Source of the DNA: Bacteroidia bacterium
GTDB taxonomy: Bacteria; Bacteroidota; Bacteroidia; Bacteroidales; Paludibacteraceae
Assembly (NCBI GenBank): GCA_021152555.1
Contig: JAGKVE010000003.1
Span: forward strand, 1-64,000
Reading direction: 5' to 3'
DNA length: 64,000 nt
In this document: positions 8,904 through 17,302 of the stretch, piece by piece
Numbering within the stretch: the first letter of the stretch is position 1
Layout: each line of letters starts with the position of its first letter
Position numbers and translations under genes: made by a program
The notes under the pieces: model-generated
Seen by the model: only the letters and a program-made list of their open reading frames with translations
Told to the model about the DNA's origin: nothing
Database searches by the model: none

Positions 8904-11513
8904 CTACTTAACGCCCAATTCTTCCAGCAGTTGGTCCAGTTGGGAGAGGTCCTGAATGAGGACGTCACGTCCCTTCGGTCCTTTGTTCGGTCCTACGATA
9001 CCTGCTGCCTCCAGTTGGTCGGATAGTTTGCCTGCCCGGTTGTAACCGATCTCGAAGGCACGCTGCAGACGGGAGGTGGAACCTTCCTGTTTGGTGACTA
9101 CGTACCGCGCTACGTCTGCAAACATCGGGTCGAGACGTTTCATGTCCACGGATCCGGGAGCCAATGCCTCTCCTTCGCCGCCTTCGCCCACATATTCCGG
9201 CAACTGGTACGGCTCGGTGTAACGCTGCTGTTTGGAGATATGTCCGACGATAGCGTCCACTTCTGGCGTATCGACAAAGGCACACTGCACACGTGTGATG
9301 GAGGCGTTACCGGCGTAGAGGCTGTCGCCGCGTCCGATGAGTTGCTCCGCTCCCTTCGCATCCAGCACGGTACGCGAGTCAATGACAGACTGCGTGCGGA
9401 GGGCTATACGCGTCGGGATGTTCGCTTTGATGACACCCGTGACGATATTGACAGACGGACGCTGGGTAGCGAGAATCATGTGCATTCCCACGGCACGCGC
9501 TTTCTGGGTGATTCGCGCAATCGGCGTCTCAACCTGCTTGCCTGCCTGCATGATAAAATCTCCGTACTCATCAATAATAATCACAATGTAAGGCAAGTAT
9601 TGGTGGTGCAAACTGTCGCCCACAATCTTGTTCGGATTCAGCCTTCTGCGAACGAACTTGTCGTTATAATCCTCTAAGTTGCGTACTCCGGCATCCATCA
9701 GCAGCTTGTAGCGGTTCTCCATCTCAATGACTAATGAATTAAGGGTGTTGATTACACGGTCACATTCGGTGATTACAATCTGCTCGGGGTCGGTGTCCGG
9801 CATAGCTGCCAAAAAATGCTTGAGTAACGGTTTATATGGCGCAAACTCCACCATCTTCGGGTCGACCATTACCAGTTTTAACTCTGCCGGGTGCTTCTTG
9901 TATAGCAGCGAAGTGATGATGGCGTTGATGGCAACGGACTTACCTGTTCCTGTTGCACCCGCTACCAGCAAGTGCGGCGTCTTGGCGAGGTCGAACATGA
10001 ATACCTCGTTCGTAATCGTTCGGCCGTAGGCAATAGGAAGATGCATCTTGTTCTCTTCCTGGAAGCGCTTGGAGGCAATCACAGAGTGCATGGAAACGAC
10101 TTGCGGCTTCTCGTTCGGCACCTCGATACCGATAGTCCCTTTGCCCGGCATAGGAGCGATGATACGGATACCTGTTGCGCTCAGGCTCATCATGATGTCG
10201 TTCTCCAGCGACTGGATCTTCGAAATCCTGATGCCGGCTTTCTGCACTATCTCATAGAGCGTGACGGTGGGACCGACAGTGGCTTTGATGGACTCGATCT
10301 CAATGCCGTAGTTGCGCAGCGTGGTGACAATTCGCGCACCATTAGCGCGTTGCTCCTCCTCGTCTATAATAGGGGCGGCCTCGTTGTCGTACACTTTCAG
10401 CAGATTGAGGCTTGGGAATTTATAAAATTCCAAATCTTTCCTCGGGTCGTACGGTCCTAACTTCTCCAATAGTTTGTCCGGGTCCTTTGTATAGAGTTCA
10501 TCCTCAGTCACGTCTTCAATCTTCAAATCCGGATTTTTCTCTCCACTCTCTTCAGGGGCGGGGTGGGAAGAGGCTTCTTCTTTTGCCATCAGATCCGTCA
10601 GGGTGCCGTCCGTCGGGCCTCCGTCATCCGGAAGAGGCTCTTCTATCTCTATCTCTAAAGGTGTATCTTTCCCGTTTTCTTCGTCTTGTATCGGCTCTAT
10701 GGTAAACGAGATAGTGCCGCCATTTTTGTTATCTTCCTCACCCTCTTGCGGTGAAGGTTGAAGAGTGTCGTCCAAATCAATCGTCACCTCATTCCCCTCT
10801 TTGTTATCCGGCAAAGAAAGGTCTTCTGGATCTTTCTTTTTTCGTTTGAACAACCCCTTGAGCCATTCTCCGAAGGCTTTGCAGTGGTCAATGAAACGCG
10901 GGTCGGTTACAATAAGGAAAATAATCAGCGCCACCATCAGTAGAGCAACTGTCCCGACAATATTGATGTAACTCACAAGCCATTTGGCAGCCCATGCGCC
11001 GAACTTGCCGCCCCAACGGAACACGCCCAGATGAACCGTCTGTTGCGCGAAACCTAATACTACCGACCCCCAAATAACCCAAAAACTGCCACCGCAGAAC
11101 ATTTTGATAGCGTGAATGTCCTTGAATACGTGCATCAAACGCAACCCGTAAATCGCAATCATCAGCAGCAACAGCACACTCACAAAACCGAATGAACCGT
11201 CAATAAGGAACTGTGCCAAACGTGCACCCGGCAAACCAAGCATGTTTCGGATAGCTTCGCGGTTGGCGGATCGGCCCGCATGATCCAAGGACAAGATGTC
11301 CTGATCGGCGGTGCCGGTAAATAGAAAACTGATGTACGCCAACAAAGCGATGATGGCAAACGATAGTAAGAGCACGCCGATAATCATACGCGTACGGCGG
11401 TCCAACAGGAATTGCCGTATCGCTTCCAACAGGTTCGTTTTCTCAACCTTAATCGCGCGCTCTGAGGGACGTTCTTCTGCTATATTTCGTGATTTTGATA
11501 CTGTTCTGGGCAT
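8904..11513 (-). CDS. ftsK: DNA translocase FtsK
   Basis: A DNA pump that helps resolve chromosome dimers and segregate chromosomes at the septum. The N-terminus has four or five membrane segments (about 40-210), then an acidic Pro/Glu/Asp-rich linker (about 220-340), then a RecA-like motor with Walker A GATGTGKS and Walker B IIIIDEYGDF, and a C-terminal gamma winged helix (SRLQRAFEIGYNRAGKLSDQ). I choose ATG at 11513 (869 residues): a TTG four codons upstream lies only about 3 bases from the predicted transcription start. It heads a unit with the lolA-like gene, trxB and pnp. XerD, its recombinase partner, is encoded at 42.2 kb. Confidence 0.95.
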   Translation of the reverse strand: MPRTVSKSRNIAEERPSERAIKVEKTNLLEAIRQFLLDRRTRMIIGVLLLSFAIIALLAYISFLFTGTADQDILSLDHAGRSANREAIRNMLGLPGARLAQFLIDGSFGFVSVLLLLMIAIYGLRLMHVFKDIHAIKMFCGGSFWVIWGSVVLGFAQQTVHLGVFRWGGKFGAWAAKWLVSYINIVGTVALLMVALIIFLIVTDPRFIDHCKAFGEWLKGLFKRKKKDPEDLSLPDNKEGNEVTIDLDDTLQPSPQEGEEDNKNGGTISFTIEPIQDEENGKDTPLEIEIEEPLPDDGGPTDGTLTDLMAKEEASSHPAPEESGEKNPDLKIEDVTEDELYTKDPDKLLEKLGPYDPRKDLEFYKFPSLNLLKVYDNEAAPIIDEEEQRANGARIVTTLRNYGIEIESIKATVGPTVTLYEIVQKAGIRISKIQSLENDIMMSLSATGIRIIAPMPGKGTIGIEVPNEKPQVVSMHSVIASKRFQEENKMHLPIAYGRTITNEVFMFDLAKTPHLLVAGATGTGKSVAINAIITSLLYKKHPAELKLVMVDPKMVEFAPYKPLLKHFLAAMPDTDPEQIVITECDRVINTLNSLVIEMENRYKLLMDAGVRNLEDYNDKFVRRRLNPNKIVGDSLHHQYLPYIVIIIDEYGDFIMQAGKQVETPIARITQKARAVGMHMILATQRPSVNIVTGVIKANIPTRIALRTQSVIDSRTVLDAKGAEQLIGRGDSLYAGNASITRVQCAFVDTPEVDAIVGHISKQQRYTEPYQLPEYVGEGGEGEALAPGSVDMKRLDPMFADVARYVVTKQEGSTSRLQRAFEIGYNRAGKLSDQLEAAGIVGPNKGPKGRDVLIQDLSQLDQLLEELGVK

Positions 11514-11533
11514 AATAATCCACAATTAGCATG

Positions 11534-11565
11534 CAAAATTACAAAAAAGAAATGACCGTCACAAA
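11534..11565 (-). promoter_or_regulatory. ftsK promoter
   Basis: Read on the minus strand: TTTG at 11565-11562, a 20-base spacer and TAATTTTG at 11541-11534. The expected start of transcription is near 11528, giving a leader of about 15 bases to the ATG at 11513. Confidence 0.8.
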
Positions 11566-11631
11566 CTAAAACAAAAAAAAATGTCATATTTTGCTAAAAT
11601 TGACTTTTTTATAATAAAATGTACGCGCGCA

Positions 11632-11663
11632 CTTGCGTATATAAAAAAGATTTTGTATCTTTG
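11632..11663 (+). promoter_or_regulatory. Promoter of the rseC-rnf operon
   Basis: CTTG at 11632-11635, a 20-base A-rich spacer and TATCTTTG at 11656-11663. The coding start used by rseC (11680) lies about 17 bases downstream, which rules out upstream in-frame ATGs at 11581 and beyond. Confidence 0.85.
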
Positions 11664-11679
11664 CGCGCTTTTTGTGTTT

Positions 11680-12093
11680 ATGGACGAATTAATCAGACAT
11701 ACAGGTGTAGTGATGAGCGTGAGCGGGAACGTCGCGCACGTGGCGATTGTGCAGTCGAGTGCCTGCTCGGCGTGCAAGGCGAAAAGTATGTGCATGTCGT
11801 CCGAGAGTCAGCAAAAAGAGATGGACGCGCAGATGTTGGAGCCGATGAAACCCGGTGATAAAGTGGAAGTGGAGGTACGTGAGAGACTGGCATGGAAAGC
11901 TGTGCTGCTGGCGTATGTCCTGCCGTTCGTTGTGATGATGGCGGTGATTGCTGTGCTTGATTTTACTACTGATTGGAGCGAGGCGGTGGTCGGTACTCTG
12001 TCCCTTTGCGCCATCGCCCTCTATTACATCGGGTTAAGCGTTTTCAAACACCGCTTGCAAAAACAATTCTCTTTCACCGCACGCAAATTGTGA
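11680..12093 (+). CDS. RseC/MucC-family protein leading the rnf operon
   Basis: A 137-residue membrane protein of the SoxR-reducing system RseC family. The N-terminal soluble part carries a cysteine cluster (ACSACKAKSMC), a likely metal or redox site, and two hydrophobic segments follow (about 73-115). The ATG at 11680 is chosen because the promoter -7 box lies at 11656-11663; a longer open frame from 11581 would read through the promoter. It is the first gene of a unit with rnfBCDGEA, the usual Bacteroidota setting, and may take part in electron transfer or assembly around the Rnf complex. Confidence 0.85.
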   Translation: MDELIRHTGVVMSVSGNVAHVAIVQSSACSACKAKSMCMSSESQQKEMDAQMLEPMKPGDKVEVEVRERLAWKAVLLAYVLPFVVMMAVIAVLDFTTDWSEAVVGTLSLCAIALYYIGLSVFKHRLQKQFSFTARKL

Positions 12094-12104
12094 ACGAGGA
12101 TTTG

Positions 12105-12159
12105 TCGAGCCGTTATCGAGCCGTTATCGAGCCAATATCGAGCCGTTATCGGGAGATAA
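12105..12159. repeat. Array of 11-bp repeats between rseC and rnfB
   Basis: Units TCGAGCCGTTA at 12105, 12116 and 12138 and TCGAGCCAATA at 12127, followed by a degenerate fifth copy. The reverse complement of the same unit forms another array at 39667. It is too short-period and spacer-free for CRISPR. Confidence 0.85.
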
Positions 12160-12218
12160 TATGAAAAATGAATGATAATCAAGAATTTAACAATAACTAA
12201 ATAATAATAACAACAATC

Positions 12219-12650
12219 ATGGATTGGATTTTAATTCTAATTTCAATGGGAGTTCTGGGTGTGACAGCCTTGCTCGCAGCTATGCTGCTCTATGTTGTCA
12301 GCCTGTTCTTCAAAGTAGAAGAAGATCCGCGCATTGACCTTGTGGCGGCTGTGCTGCCCGGAGCAAACTGTGGCGGATGTGGATTTGCCGGATGCCGTAA
12401 CTTCGCGGAGGCATGTGTTAAAGCCGGCGGTATTGATGGGTTGGCGTGCCCTGTGGGAGGCGACCCGACAATGGAGGAGGTTAAGAAAATACTGACTCCG
12501 AGTGGTGAGACTCCTGAAAACGCGGAGGCTGACAATGCCGCTGAGGGAGGAAAGAAAGGCTTTAATCCTGCTATCGCTGCCAAAATCAAAGCGCTCGCTA
12601 CGCCGAGAGCCGCTTTCCCGCTCAACATCGCTATGGCGCAAAAATCCTAA
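12219..12650 (+). CDS. rnfB: Truncated RnfB (Fe-S cluster domain only)
   Basis: A 143-residue protein with the N-terminal membrane helix of RnfB and its first Fe-S domain (GANCGGCGFAGC plus the downstream ACP and GLACPVGG block). RnfB normally continues with two or more ferredoxin-type 4Fe-4S motifs that accept electrons from ferredoxin. None are present: after about residue 95 the chain is a Glu/Ala/Lys-rich tail and stops. The next gene starts 41 bases on, so the missing part cannot be nearby. Other Rnf subunits look intact. Either this RnfB works without the ferredoxin domain or another protein supplies it. Confidence 0.85.
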   Translation: MDWILILISMGVLGVTALLAAMLLYVVSLFFKVEEDPRIDLVAAVLPGANCGGCGFAGCRNFAEACVKAGGIDGLACPVGGDPTMEEVKKILTPSGETPENAEADNAAEGGKKGFNPAIAAKIKALATPRAAFPLNIAMAQKS

Positions 12651-12690
12651 TTCACAATTCGTAATTCTTAATTTTTAATTTTTAATTTAG
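12649..12690. repeat. Heptad array filling the rnfB-rnfC gap
   Basis: Six 7-bp units (AATTCAC, AATTCGT, AATTCTT, AATTTTT, AATTTTT, AATTTAG). The first AA belongs to the rnfB stop codon TAA and the next unit in phase contains the rnfC ATG, so the array spans the gap exactly. Confidence 0.85.
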
Positions 12691-12691
12691 A

Positions 12692-14038
12692 ATGCGTACA
12701 TTTAAAATAGGCGGAGTTCATCCGCGTGACAACAAACAATTCTCCGCGCATCAGCCTATCACTGAGTGCCCGCTGCCCAAGCAGGCGATTATTCCGCTTG
12801 TTCAGCATATCGGTGCGCCCGCTCAGGCTGTGGTCAAAGAAGGAGACAAAGTAAAAGTAGGCGAACTGTTGGCAAAAGCCGGAGGATTCGTAAGTGCGAA
12901 CATCTGTTCGCCGGTTAGTGGTACTGTTACCAAAATAGGTGATTGGACGGACGCTTGGGGCGCACCCGGACAGGCAATCTTTATTGATGTTGAGGGGGAC
13001 GAATGGCTGCCCGAAATCAATCGCAAGCCGGACCTGGAGCGTCAGTGTACACTCGAACCCCAGGCAATCATTGATAAGATTGCCGCTGCGGGTATAGTAG
13101 GTCTTGGTGGAGCATGCTTCCCGACACATGTCAAACTGCTGCCGCCTCCGGGAAAGAAAGCGGAAGTGCTGATTGTCAACGGAGTAGAGTGTGAGCCATA
13201 CTTGACATGCGATCATCAATTGATGCTTGAGCATGGTGAGGAAATCATGATTGGTATCAAGATCTTGATGAAAGCACTCGGTGTTCAGCGCGCTATCATC
13301 GGTATCGAGAATAATAAGAAAGACGCAATCGAGCATATGCAGAAACTGGCTCAGTCTAATCTTGGCATAGAGGTCCTGCCGCTCAAACTGCGTTATCCGC
13401 AAGGTGGAGAGAAGCAGCTTATTGACGCTTGTATCAACCGTCAAGTGCCCAGCGGTGCCCTGCCTATCGAGGTGGGAGCCGTTGTGGATAATGTGGCTAC
13501 TATCTTTGCTGTGTATGAGGCGGTGCAGAAAAACAAACCGCTTATCAGCCGCGTCATGACTGTAACGGGTAAGTATGTAGCGAAACCGGGTAACTATCGC
13601 GTGCGTTTCGGCACGCCGATTGACGAAGTGATTGCTATGGCGGGTGGCGTGCCTGCTGAGACTGGCAAAATCATTGGCGGCGGTCCTATGATGGGGCGCG
13701 CAATGGATCATACCGAAGGCATGCCGGCTAACAAACGACTCTCCGGACTGTTGTTCCTGTCCGAGACGGAGAGCGTTCGCCCGGAACAAGAGAATTGTAT
13801 CCGTTGCGGCAAATGCGTACAGGCTTGTCCGATGGGATTGGAGCCTTACCTCCTGAGCCGCTTGAGCGAACTGGAGATGTACGATGAGTTGGAGAAACAT
13901 GATATCATGGATTGTATCGACTGTGGCTGCTGCGTATTCACCTGTCCTGCACACCGCCGTCTGCTCGATGGTATCCGTCCTGGCAAGGCCAAAGTGGGGG
14001 CTATACTCCGCGAACGTGCTGCCGCTGCGAAAAAATAA
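12692..14038 (+). CDS. rnfC: Rnf complex subunit RnfC
   Basis: A 448-residue peripheral subunit of the ferredoxin:NAD oxidoreductase. It shows the N-terminal RnfC barrel-sandwich region (LPKQAIIPLVQHIGAPA, GGFVSANICSPVSGTV), the NADH/FMN-binding SLBB-type core (GLGGACFPTHVKL) and two C-terminal 4Fe-4S motifs, CIRCGKCVQACP and CIDCGCCVFTCP. Its length is normal for the family. With RnfB shortened, RnfC holds the only ferredoxin-like clusters visible in this operon. Confidence 0.97.
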   Translation: MRTFKIGGVHPRDNKQFSAHQPITECPLPKQAIIPLVQHIGAPAQAVVKEGDKVKVGELLAKAGGFVSANICSPVSGTVTKIGDWTDAWGAPGQAIFIDVEGDEWLPEINRKPDLERQCTLEPQAIIDKIAAAGIVGLGGACFPTHVKLLPPPGKKAEVLIVNGVECEPYLTCDHQLMLEHGEEIMIGIKILMKALGVQRAIIGIENNKKDAIEHMQKLAQSNLGIEVLPLKLRYPQGGEKQLIDACINRQVPSGALPIEVGAVVDNVATIFAVYEAVQKNKPLISRVMTVTGKYVAKPGNYRVRFGTPIDEVIAMAGGVPAETGKIIGGGPMMGRAMDHTEGMPANKRLSGLLFLSETESVRPEQENCIRCGKCVQACPMGLEPYLLSRLSELEMYDELEKHDIMDCIDCGCCVFTCPAHRRLLDGIRPGKAKVGAILRERAAAAKK

Positions 14039-14072
14039 ATTACCAATTACAAATAATAAATAACAAATATAA
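14038..14072. repeat. Heptad array filling the rnfC-rnfD gap
   Basis: Units AATTACC, AATTACA, AATAATA, AATAACA and AATATAA run from the last A of the rnfC stop codon to the base before the rnfD start; the next unit in phase (AATGGCA) contains the ATG. Confidence 0.8.
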
Positions 14073-14073
14073 A

Positions 14074-15075
14074 ATGGCACATTTTATTACTTCTCCGGCT
14101 CCGCACGTTCATAGTGGCGATAGCGTCCGCCGGAATATGCTTCTGGTCATTCTCGCACTGTTGCCCGCTTACGTGGCATCAGTAATCGAGTTCGGATGGG
14201 GAGCATTGATTACAGCGGCTATCAGTATTCTCGTCTGTGTCTGCACAGAGTATCTGATCAACCGTTATGTTCTTAAAGAGCAGCGTCAGACGATAGGTGA
14301 CCTCTCTGCCGTGCTGACAGGTCTGCTGCTTGCATTCAACCTGCCCTCCGGTATCGACTGGTGGATTGTCGTTATCGGTGCTGTTGTGGCTATCGGCGTT
14401 GGTAAAATGACCTTCGGAGGCTTGGGGCAAAATCCTTTCAACCCGGCTCTCGTTGGTCGTGTCTTCCTGCTTATTGCTTATCCTGCACAAATGACCACAT
14501 GGCCTACGCCGCAAGGCTTCGATACCAAGTATATTGACGCTGAGACGGGCGCTACGCCTCTGTATTATCTCAAGCAAATGCTTGCAACAGGCGACAGCTC
14601 TGTGATTGACCAACTCCCTTCGCTTGCAGATTCTTTCTGGGGTGTGATGGGTGGTTCGCTTGGTGAGGTTTGCGCTTTTGCGCTTATCATTGGCGGCTTG
14701 TTCCTCATTTGCGCGCGCGTTATCACATGGCATATCCCTGTCAGCATCATCGCAACGGTGGCGCTCTTTGCTGCTGTAACGGGATGGACGGGACATCTTC
14801 CTGAGGCTATGACAACCGGTGATTATGTTCTTTATTCACTTCTCTCCGGTGGACTCATGCTCGGTGCTTTCTTCATGGCTACCGATTATGTCACCAGCCC
14901 GATGAGTGCATGGGGGAAGATCATCTTCGGTGTCGGCATCGGCTTTATCGTGATGGTTATCCGTACATGGGGTAATTATCCGGAAGGTATGTCGTTCGCT
15001 ATCCTGATCATGAACGCTTGCGTTCCATTGTTGAACAAGATTCGTCCGCAGCGTTTCGGCGAGAAGAAGAAGTGA
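14074..15075 (+). CDS. rnfD: Rnf complex subunit RnfD
   Basis: A 333-residue integral membrane subunit with about nine hydrophobic segments. It carries RnfD/NqrB signatures (SGDSVRRNMLLVILALLPAY, GGLGQNPFNPALVGR) and the covalent FMN attachment motif TGAT in the segment DAETGATPL, where the first Thr would carry the flavin. The start at 14074 is chosen because it begins the conserved N-terminus (MAHFITSPAPHVHSGDSV); an in-frame upstream extension into rnfC does not resemble the family. Confidence 0.96.
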   Translation: MAHFITSPAPHVHSGDSVRRNMLLVILALLPAYVASVIEFGWGALITAAISILVCVCTEYLINRYVLKEQRQTIGDLSAVLTGLLLAFNLPSGIDWWIVVIGAVVAIGVGKMTFGGLGQNPFNPALVGRVFLLIAYPAQMTTWPTPQGFDTKYIDAETGATPLYYLKQMLATGDSSVIDQLPSLADSFWGVMGGSLGEVCAFALIIGGLFLICARVITWHIPVSIIATVALFAAVTGWTGHLPEAMTTGDYVLYSLLSGGLMLGAFFMATDYVTSPMSAWGKIIFGVGIGFIVMVIRTWGNYPEGMSFAILIMNACVPLLNKIRPQRFGEKKK

Positions 15076-15138
15076 TCGTGCCCAAAGGGCTAAGAAATAA
15101 ATTCACAAATGGTAAATGACTAAATTGTAAATGAATTT

Positions 15139-15783
15139 ATGGCTAAATTAGAAAGTACATTCAAGAATATGGTGCTCTCACTGGTCATCATCTCCATGGT
15201 GGCAGCCGGAGCACTGGCTGGTGTCTATGCGCTTACCGCTGAGACGATTGCTGTACAGGAAGCACAGAAGCAGAAAGCGGCTATCGCTGCTGTTCTGCCA
15301 CAGGGATGCACCATCGCTGAACCCGAAGTGGTAGAAGGTCTTACTGTCTATAAGGCATACGAAGGCGACCAGTGGATTGCTACAGCTGTTGAGACCAGCG
15401 AAGTGGGTTTTGACGGACCGCAGGTTATCATGGTTGGTCTGGATGCCGAAGGCAAAGTGCTGGACTATGTAGTCCTCAAGCAAACTGAGACTCCGGGCCT
15501 CGGTGCGCATATCGACCATTGGTTCAAGGATACGAAGGGGAACCAAAGCATCATCGGCAAGAAAGCCGGAGAACTTACTGTCAACAAGGATGGCGGAGAC
15601 GTAGATGCTATCACTGCGGCTACTATCTCTTCACGCGCTTTCCTTAAAGCAATCAACAAAGCTTACGCTGCTATCGCGGCTAACGAAGTAGAGGCGGCTT
15701 CCGGCGCCACAGTACAGAACACGGATTCTCAAGAAACCCAGGAGGCTCCGGAAAACAACACAGAAAAGGAGGTAACATTATGA
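15139..15783 (+). CDS. rnfG: Rnf complex subunit RnfG
   Basis: A 214-residue subunit with one N-terminal membrane helix and a periplasmic FMN-binding domain. The flavinylation region reads DAITAATISSRA. The second residue of the usual S/T-G-A-T motif is Ala instead of Gly, while the Thr and the following AT are kept. A separate SGAT occurs in the C-terminal tail (EAASGATVQN); whether it matters is unknown. It ends with an ATGA overlap to rnfE, implying coupled translation. Confidence 0.94.
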   Translation: MAKLESTFKNMVLSLVIISMVAAGALAGVYALTAETIAVQEAQKQKAAIAAVLPQGCTIAEPEVVEGLTVYKAYEGDQWIATAVETSEVGFDGPQVIMVGLDAEGKVLDYVVLKQTETPGLGAHIDHWFKDTKGNQSIIGKKAGELTVNKDGGDVDAITAATISSRAFLKAINKAYAAIAANEVEAASGATVQNTDSQETQEAPENNTEKEVTL

Positions 15784-16367
15784 ATAACGCGTTAAAAACT
15801 CTCACCAATGGTATTCTCAAGGAGAATCCGACTTTTGCATTGGTGCTCGGTATGTGTCCTACGCTGGCTACTACTACCAGTGCTGTCAATGGTATGTCTA
15901 TGGGGTTGGCTACGCTCTTCGTGCTCGTTTGCTCGAATGTAGTAATCTCGCTCCTTAAAAACCTCATTCCAGATAAGGTGCGTATTCCTGCCTTCATTGT
16001 GGTCATCGCTACGTTCGTGACGATGGTGCAACTTGTCATGCAGGCATACTTGCCGGGTATCTATGATGTGCTCGGTCTGTTCATTCCGCTGATTGTGGTG
16101 AACTGTATCGTGCTCGGACGTGCCGAGGCTTTCGCGGCTAAGAACACCGTAGGGCTCTCTGCTCTTGACGGACTGGGAATGGGGCTTGGTTTTACCCTTT
16201 CGCTCACAGTGCTCGGTATCATCCGTGAGTTCCTGGGAGCTGGTACTGTCTTCGGTCTCCAGATATACAGTAGCCATTTCGCAGCGCTAATCTTCGTACT
16301 CGCTCCGGGTGCATTCATCTGCCTCGCCTACCTTATGGCTGCCGTCAACAAACTGCAGAAGAAATAA
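15780..16367 (+). CDS. rnfE: Rnf complex subunit RnfE
   Basis: A 195-residue membrane protein with six hydrophobic segments and RnfE signatures (NPTFALVLGMCPTLATTTSA, VNCIVLGRAEAFAAKN, GLGFTLSLTVLGIIRE). RnfA and RnfE are inverted homologues that form the core of the ion-pumping channel and bind an intramembrane Fe-S cluster through conserved cysteines (here GMCP and NCI). The start overlaps the rnfG stop. Confidence 0.96.
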   Translation: MNNALKTLTNGILKENPTFALVLGMCPTLATTTSAVNGMSMGLATLFVLVCSNVVISLLKNLIPDKVRIPAFIVVIATFVTMVQLVMQAYLPGIYDVLGLFIPLIVVNCIVLGRAEAFAAKNTVGLSALDGLGMGLGFTLSLTVLGIIREFLGAGTVFGLQIYSSHFAALIFVLAPGAFICLAYLMAAVNKLQKK

Positions 16368-16405
16368 ATGACCAAATTGTAACTGATTAAATTGTAAATA
16401 GCTTT

Positions 16406-17008
16406 ATGGTATATTTTCTAATATTTATCTCTGCAATATTTGTTAACAATATTGTATTGAGCCAGTTCCTGGGCATCTGCCCGTTCCTGGGTGTAAGTAA
16501 GAAGATTGACACCGCGCTGGGTATGGGTGCTGCTGTTACGTTTGTACTCGTTCTGGCTACGGTTGTTACCTACCTTCTGCAGAAACTGTTGGTTCTCTGG
16601 GGAGTTGAGTTCCTTCAGACTATCCTCTTCATCCTCGTCATCGCCGCTCTCGTGCAGATGATTGAGATTATGTTGAAAAAGGTCTCTCCGGCACTCTATC
16701 AGGCGCTTGGTGTGTTCCTGCCGCTGATTACTACCAACTGCTGTATCCTCGGTGTCGCTCTTATCGTAGCTGACCAGCAGAAGTTATTGGCTAAACTGCC
16801 GCTTGGCGCTGATTATAGTCTCCTCTCCGGTACGGTTTATGCCTTCGCAACAGCCGTTGGTTTTGCACTCGCGCTCATCCTCTTCGCAGGCATTCGCGAG
16901 CAACTGGCGCTCAATAAAGTGCCCGAGGCAATGAAAGGCACTCCGATTGCCCTTCTCACTGCAGGTCTCCTCGCCATGGCGTTTATGGGCTTCAGCGGAG
17001 TAGTGTAG
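16406..17008 (+). CDS. rnfA: Rnf complex subunit RnfA
   Basis: A 200-residue membrane protein with six segments and RnfA signatures (FVNNIVLSQFLGICPFLG, PLITTNCCILGVAL, FAGIREQL). It pairs with RnfE around the intramembrane cluster. It is the last gene of the operon; the leader between rnfE and rnfA is again built from AAAT-type 7/8-bp units. The usual six structural genes are all present (order B-C-D-G-E-A). Confidence 0.96.
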   Translation: MVYFLIFISAIFVNNIVLSQFLGICPFLGVSKKIDTALGMGAAVTFVLVLATVVTYLLQKLLVLWGVEFLQTILFILVIAALVQMIEIMLKKVSPALYQALGVFLPLITTNCCILGVALIVADQQKLLAKLPLGADYSLLSGTVYAFATAVGFALALILFAGIREQLALNKVPEAMKGTPIALLTAGLLAMAFMGFSGVV

Positions 17009-17024
17009 GCTAAGGCCCGGCTTT

Positions 17025-17042
17025 AAGGCTTCATGCCTTTTT
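17025..17042 (+). terminator. Weak hairpin after rnfA
   Basis: AAGGC/GCCTT stem with a TTCAT loop followed by a short T run. A GGGAAGG-type palindromic element (17050-17080) follows. It may end or attenuate rnf transcription. Confidence 0.4.
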
Positions 17043-17104
17043 CCGCTCTGCTTTTCCCCTTCCTTTTAGGGAAGGGTCGGGGTTAGGCTCTCCGAGTCTC
17101 TCGC

Positions 17105-17147
17105 ACATACGCGCGTACCTTAAAATTGTACGCGCGTATGTATTTTT
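17105..17147. terminator. Perfect 14-bp hairpin with T-run
   Basis: Arms ACATACGCGCGTAC (17105-17118) and its exact complement (17128-17141) enclose a 9-base AT-rich loop and are followed by ATTTTT. It probably terminates read-through from the rnf operon before the next promoter; the alternating GCGCG core could also bind a protein. Confidence 0.65.
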
Positions 17148-17215
17148 CAAGTACTCATCAAATATTGGCAAAATGAACTTTTTTAATGAATAATTCGCAT
17201 TTTGTCGCATATTTT

Positions 17216-17247
17216 CTTGCGTATTTCGAAAAAAGATTGTACCTTTG
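17216..17247 (+). promoter_or_regulatory. Promoter of the first endonuclease gene
   Basis: CTTG at 17216-17219, a 20-base spacer and TACCTTTG at 17240-17247. Confidence 0.8.
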
Positions 17248-17302
17248 CGCACTTTTTCCTCTCGCGTTACGCGTGAACACACGCTTGTGAGATATCTGTA
17301 CC

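Noticed and set aside
11581..11679. Longer N-terminus for the RseC-like protein
   Set aside because: It would be translated from DNA upstream of and across the promoter TATCTTTG box.
12105..12159. CRISPR array
   Set aside because: Units are 11 bp with no spacers and no cas genes are nearby; the same holds for the arrays at 20181, 39667 and 50052.
13912..14073. Extended start for rnfD within rnfC
   Set aside because: The extension is the rnfC 3' end and the heptad array in another frame; family N-terminus starts at 14074.
12668..14080. 470-codon open frame on the minus strand opposite rnfC
   Set aside because: Mirror frame of a strongly coding gene; the rnfC protein matches its family over the whole length.
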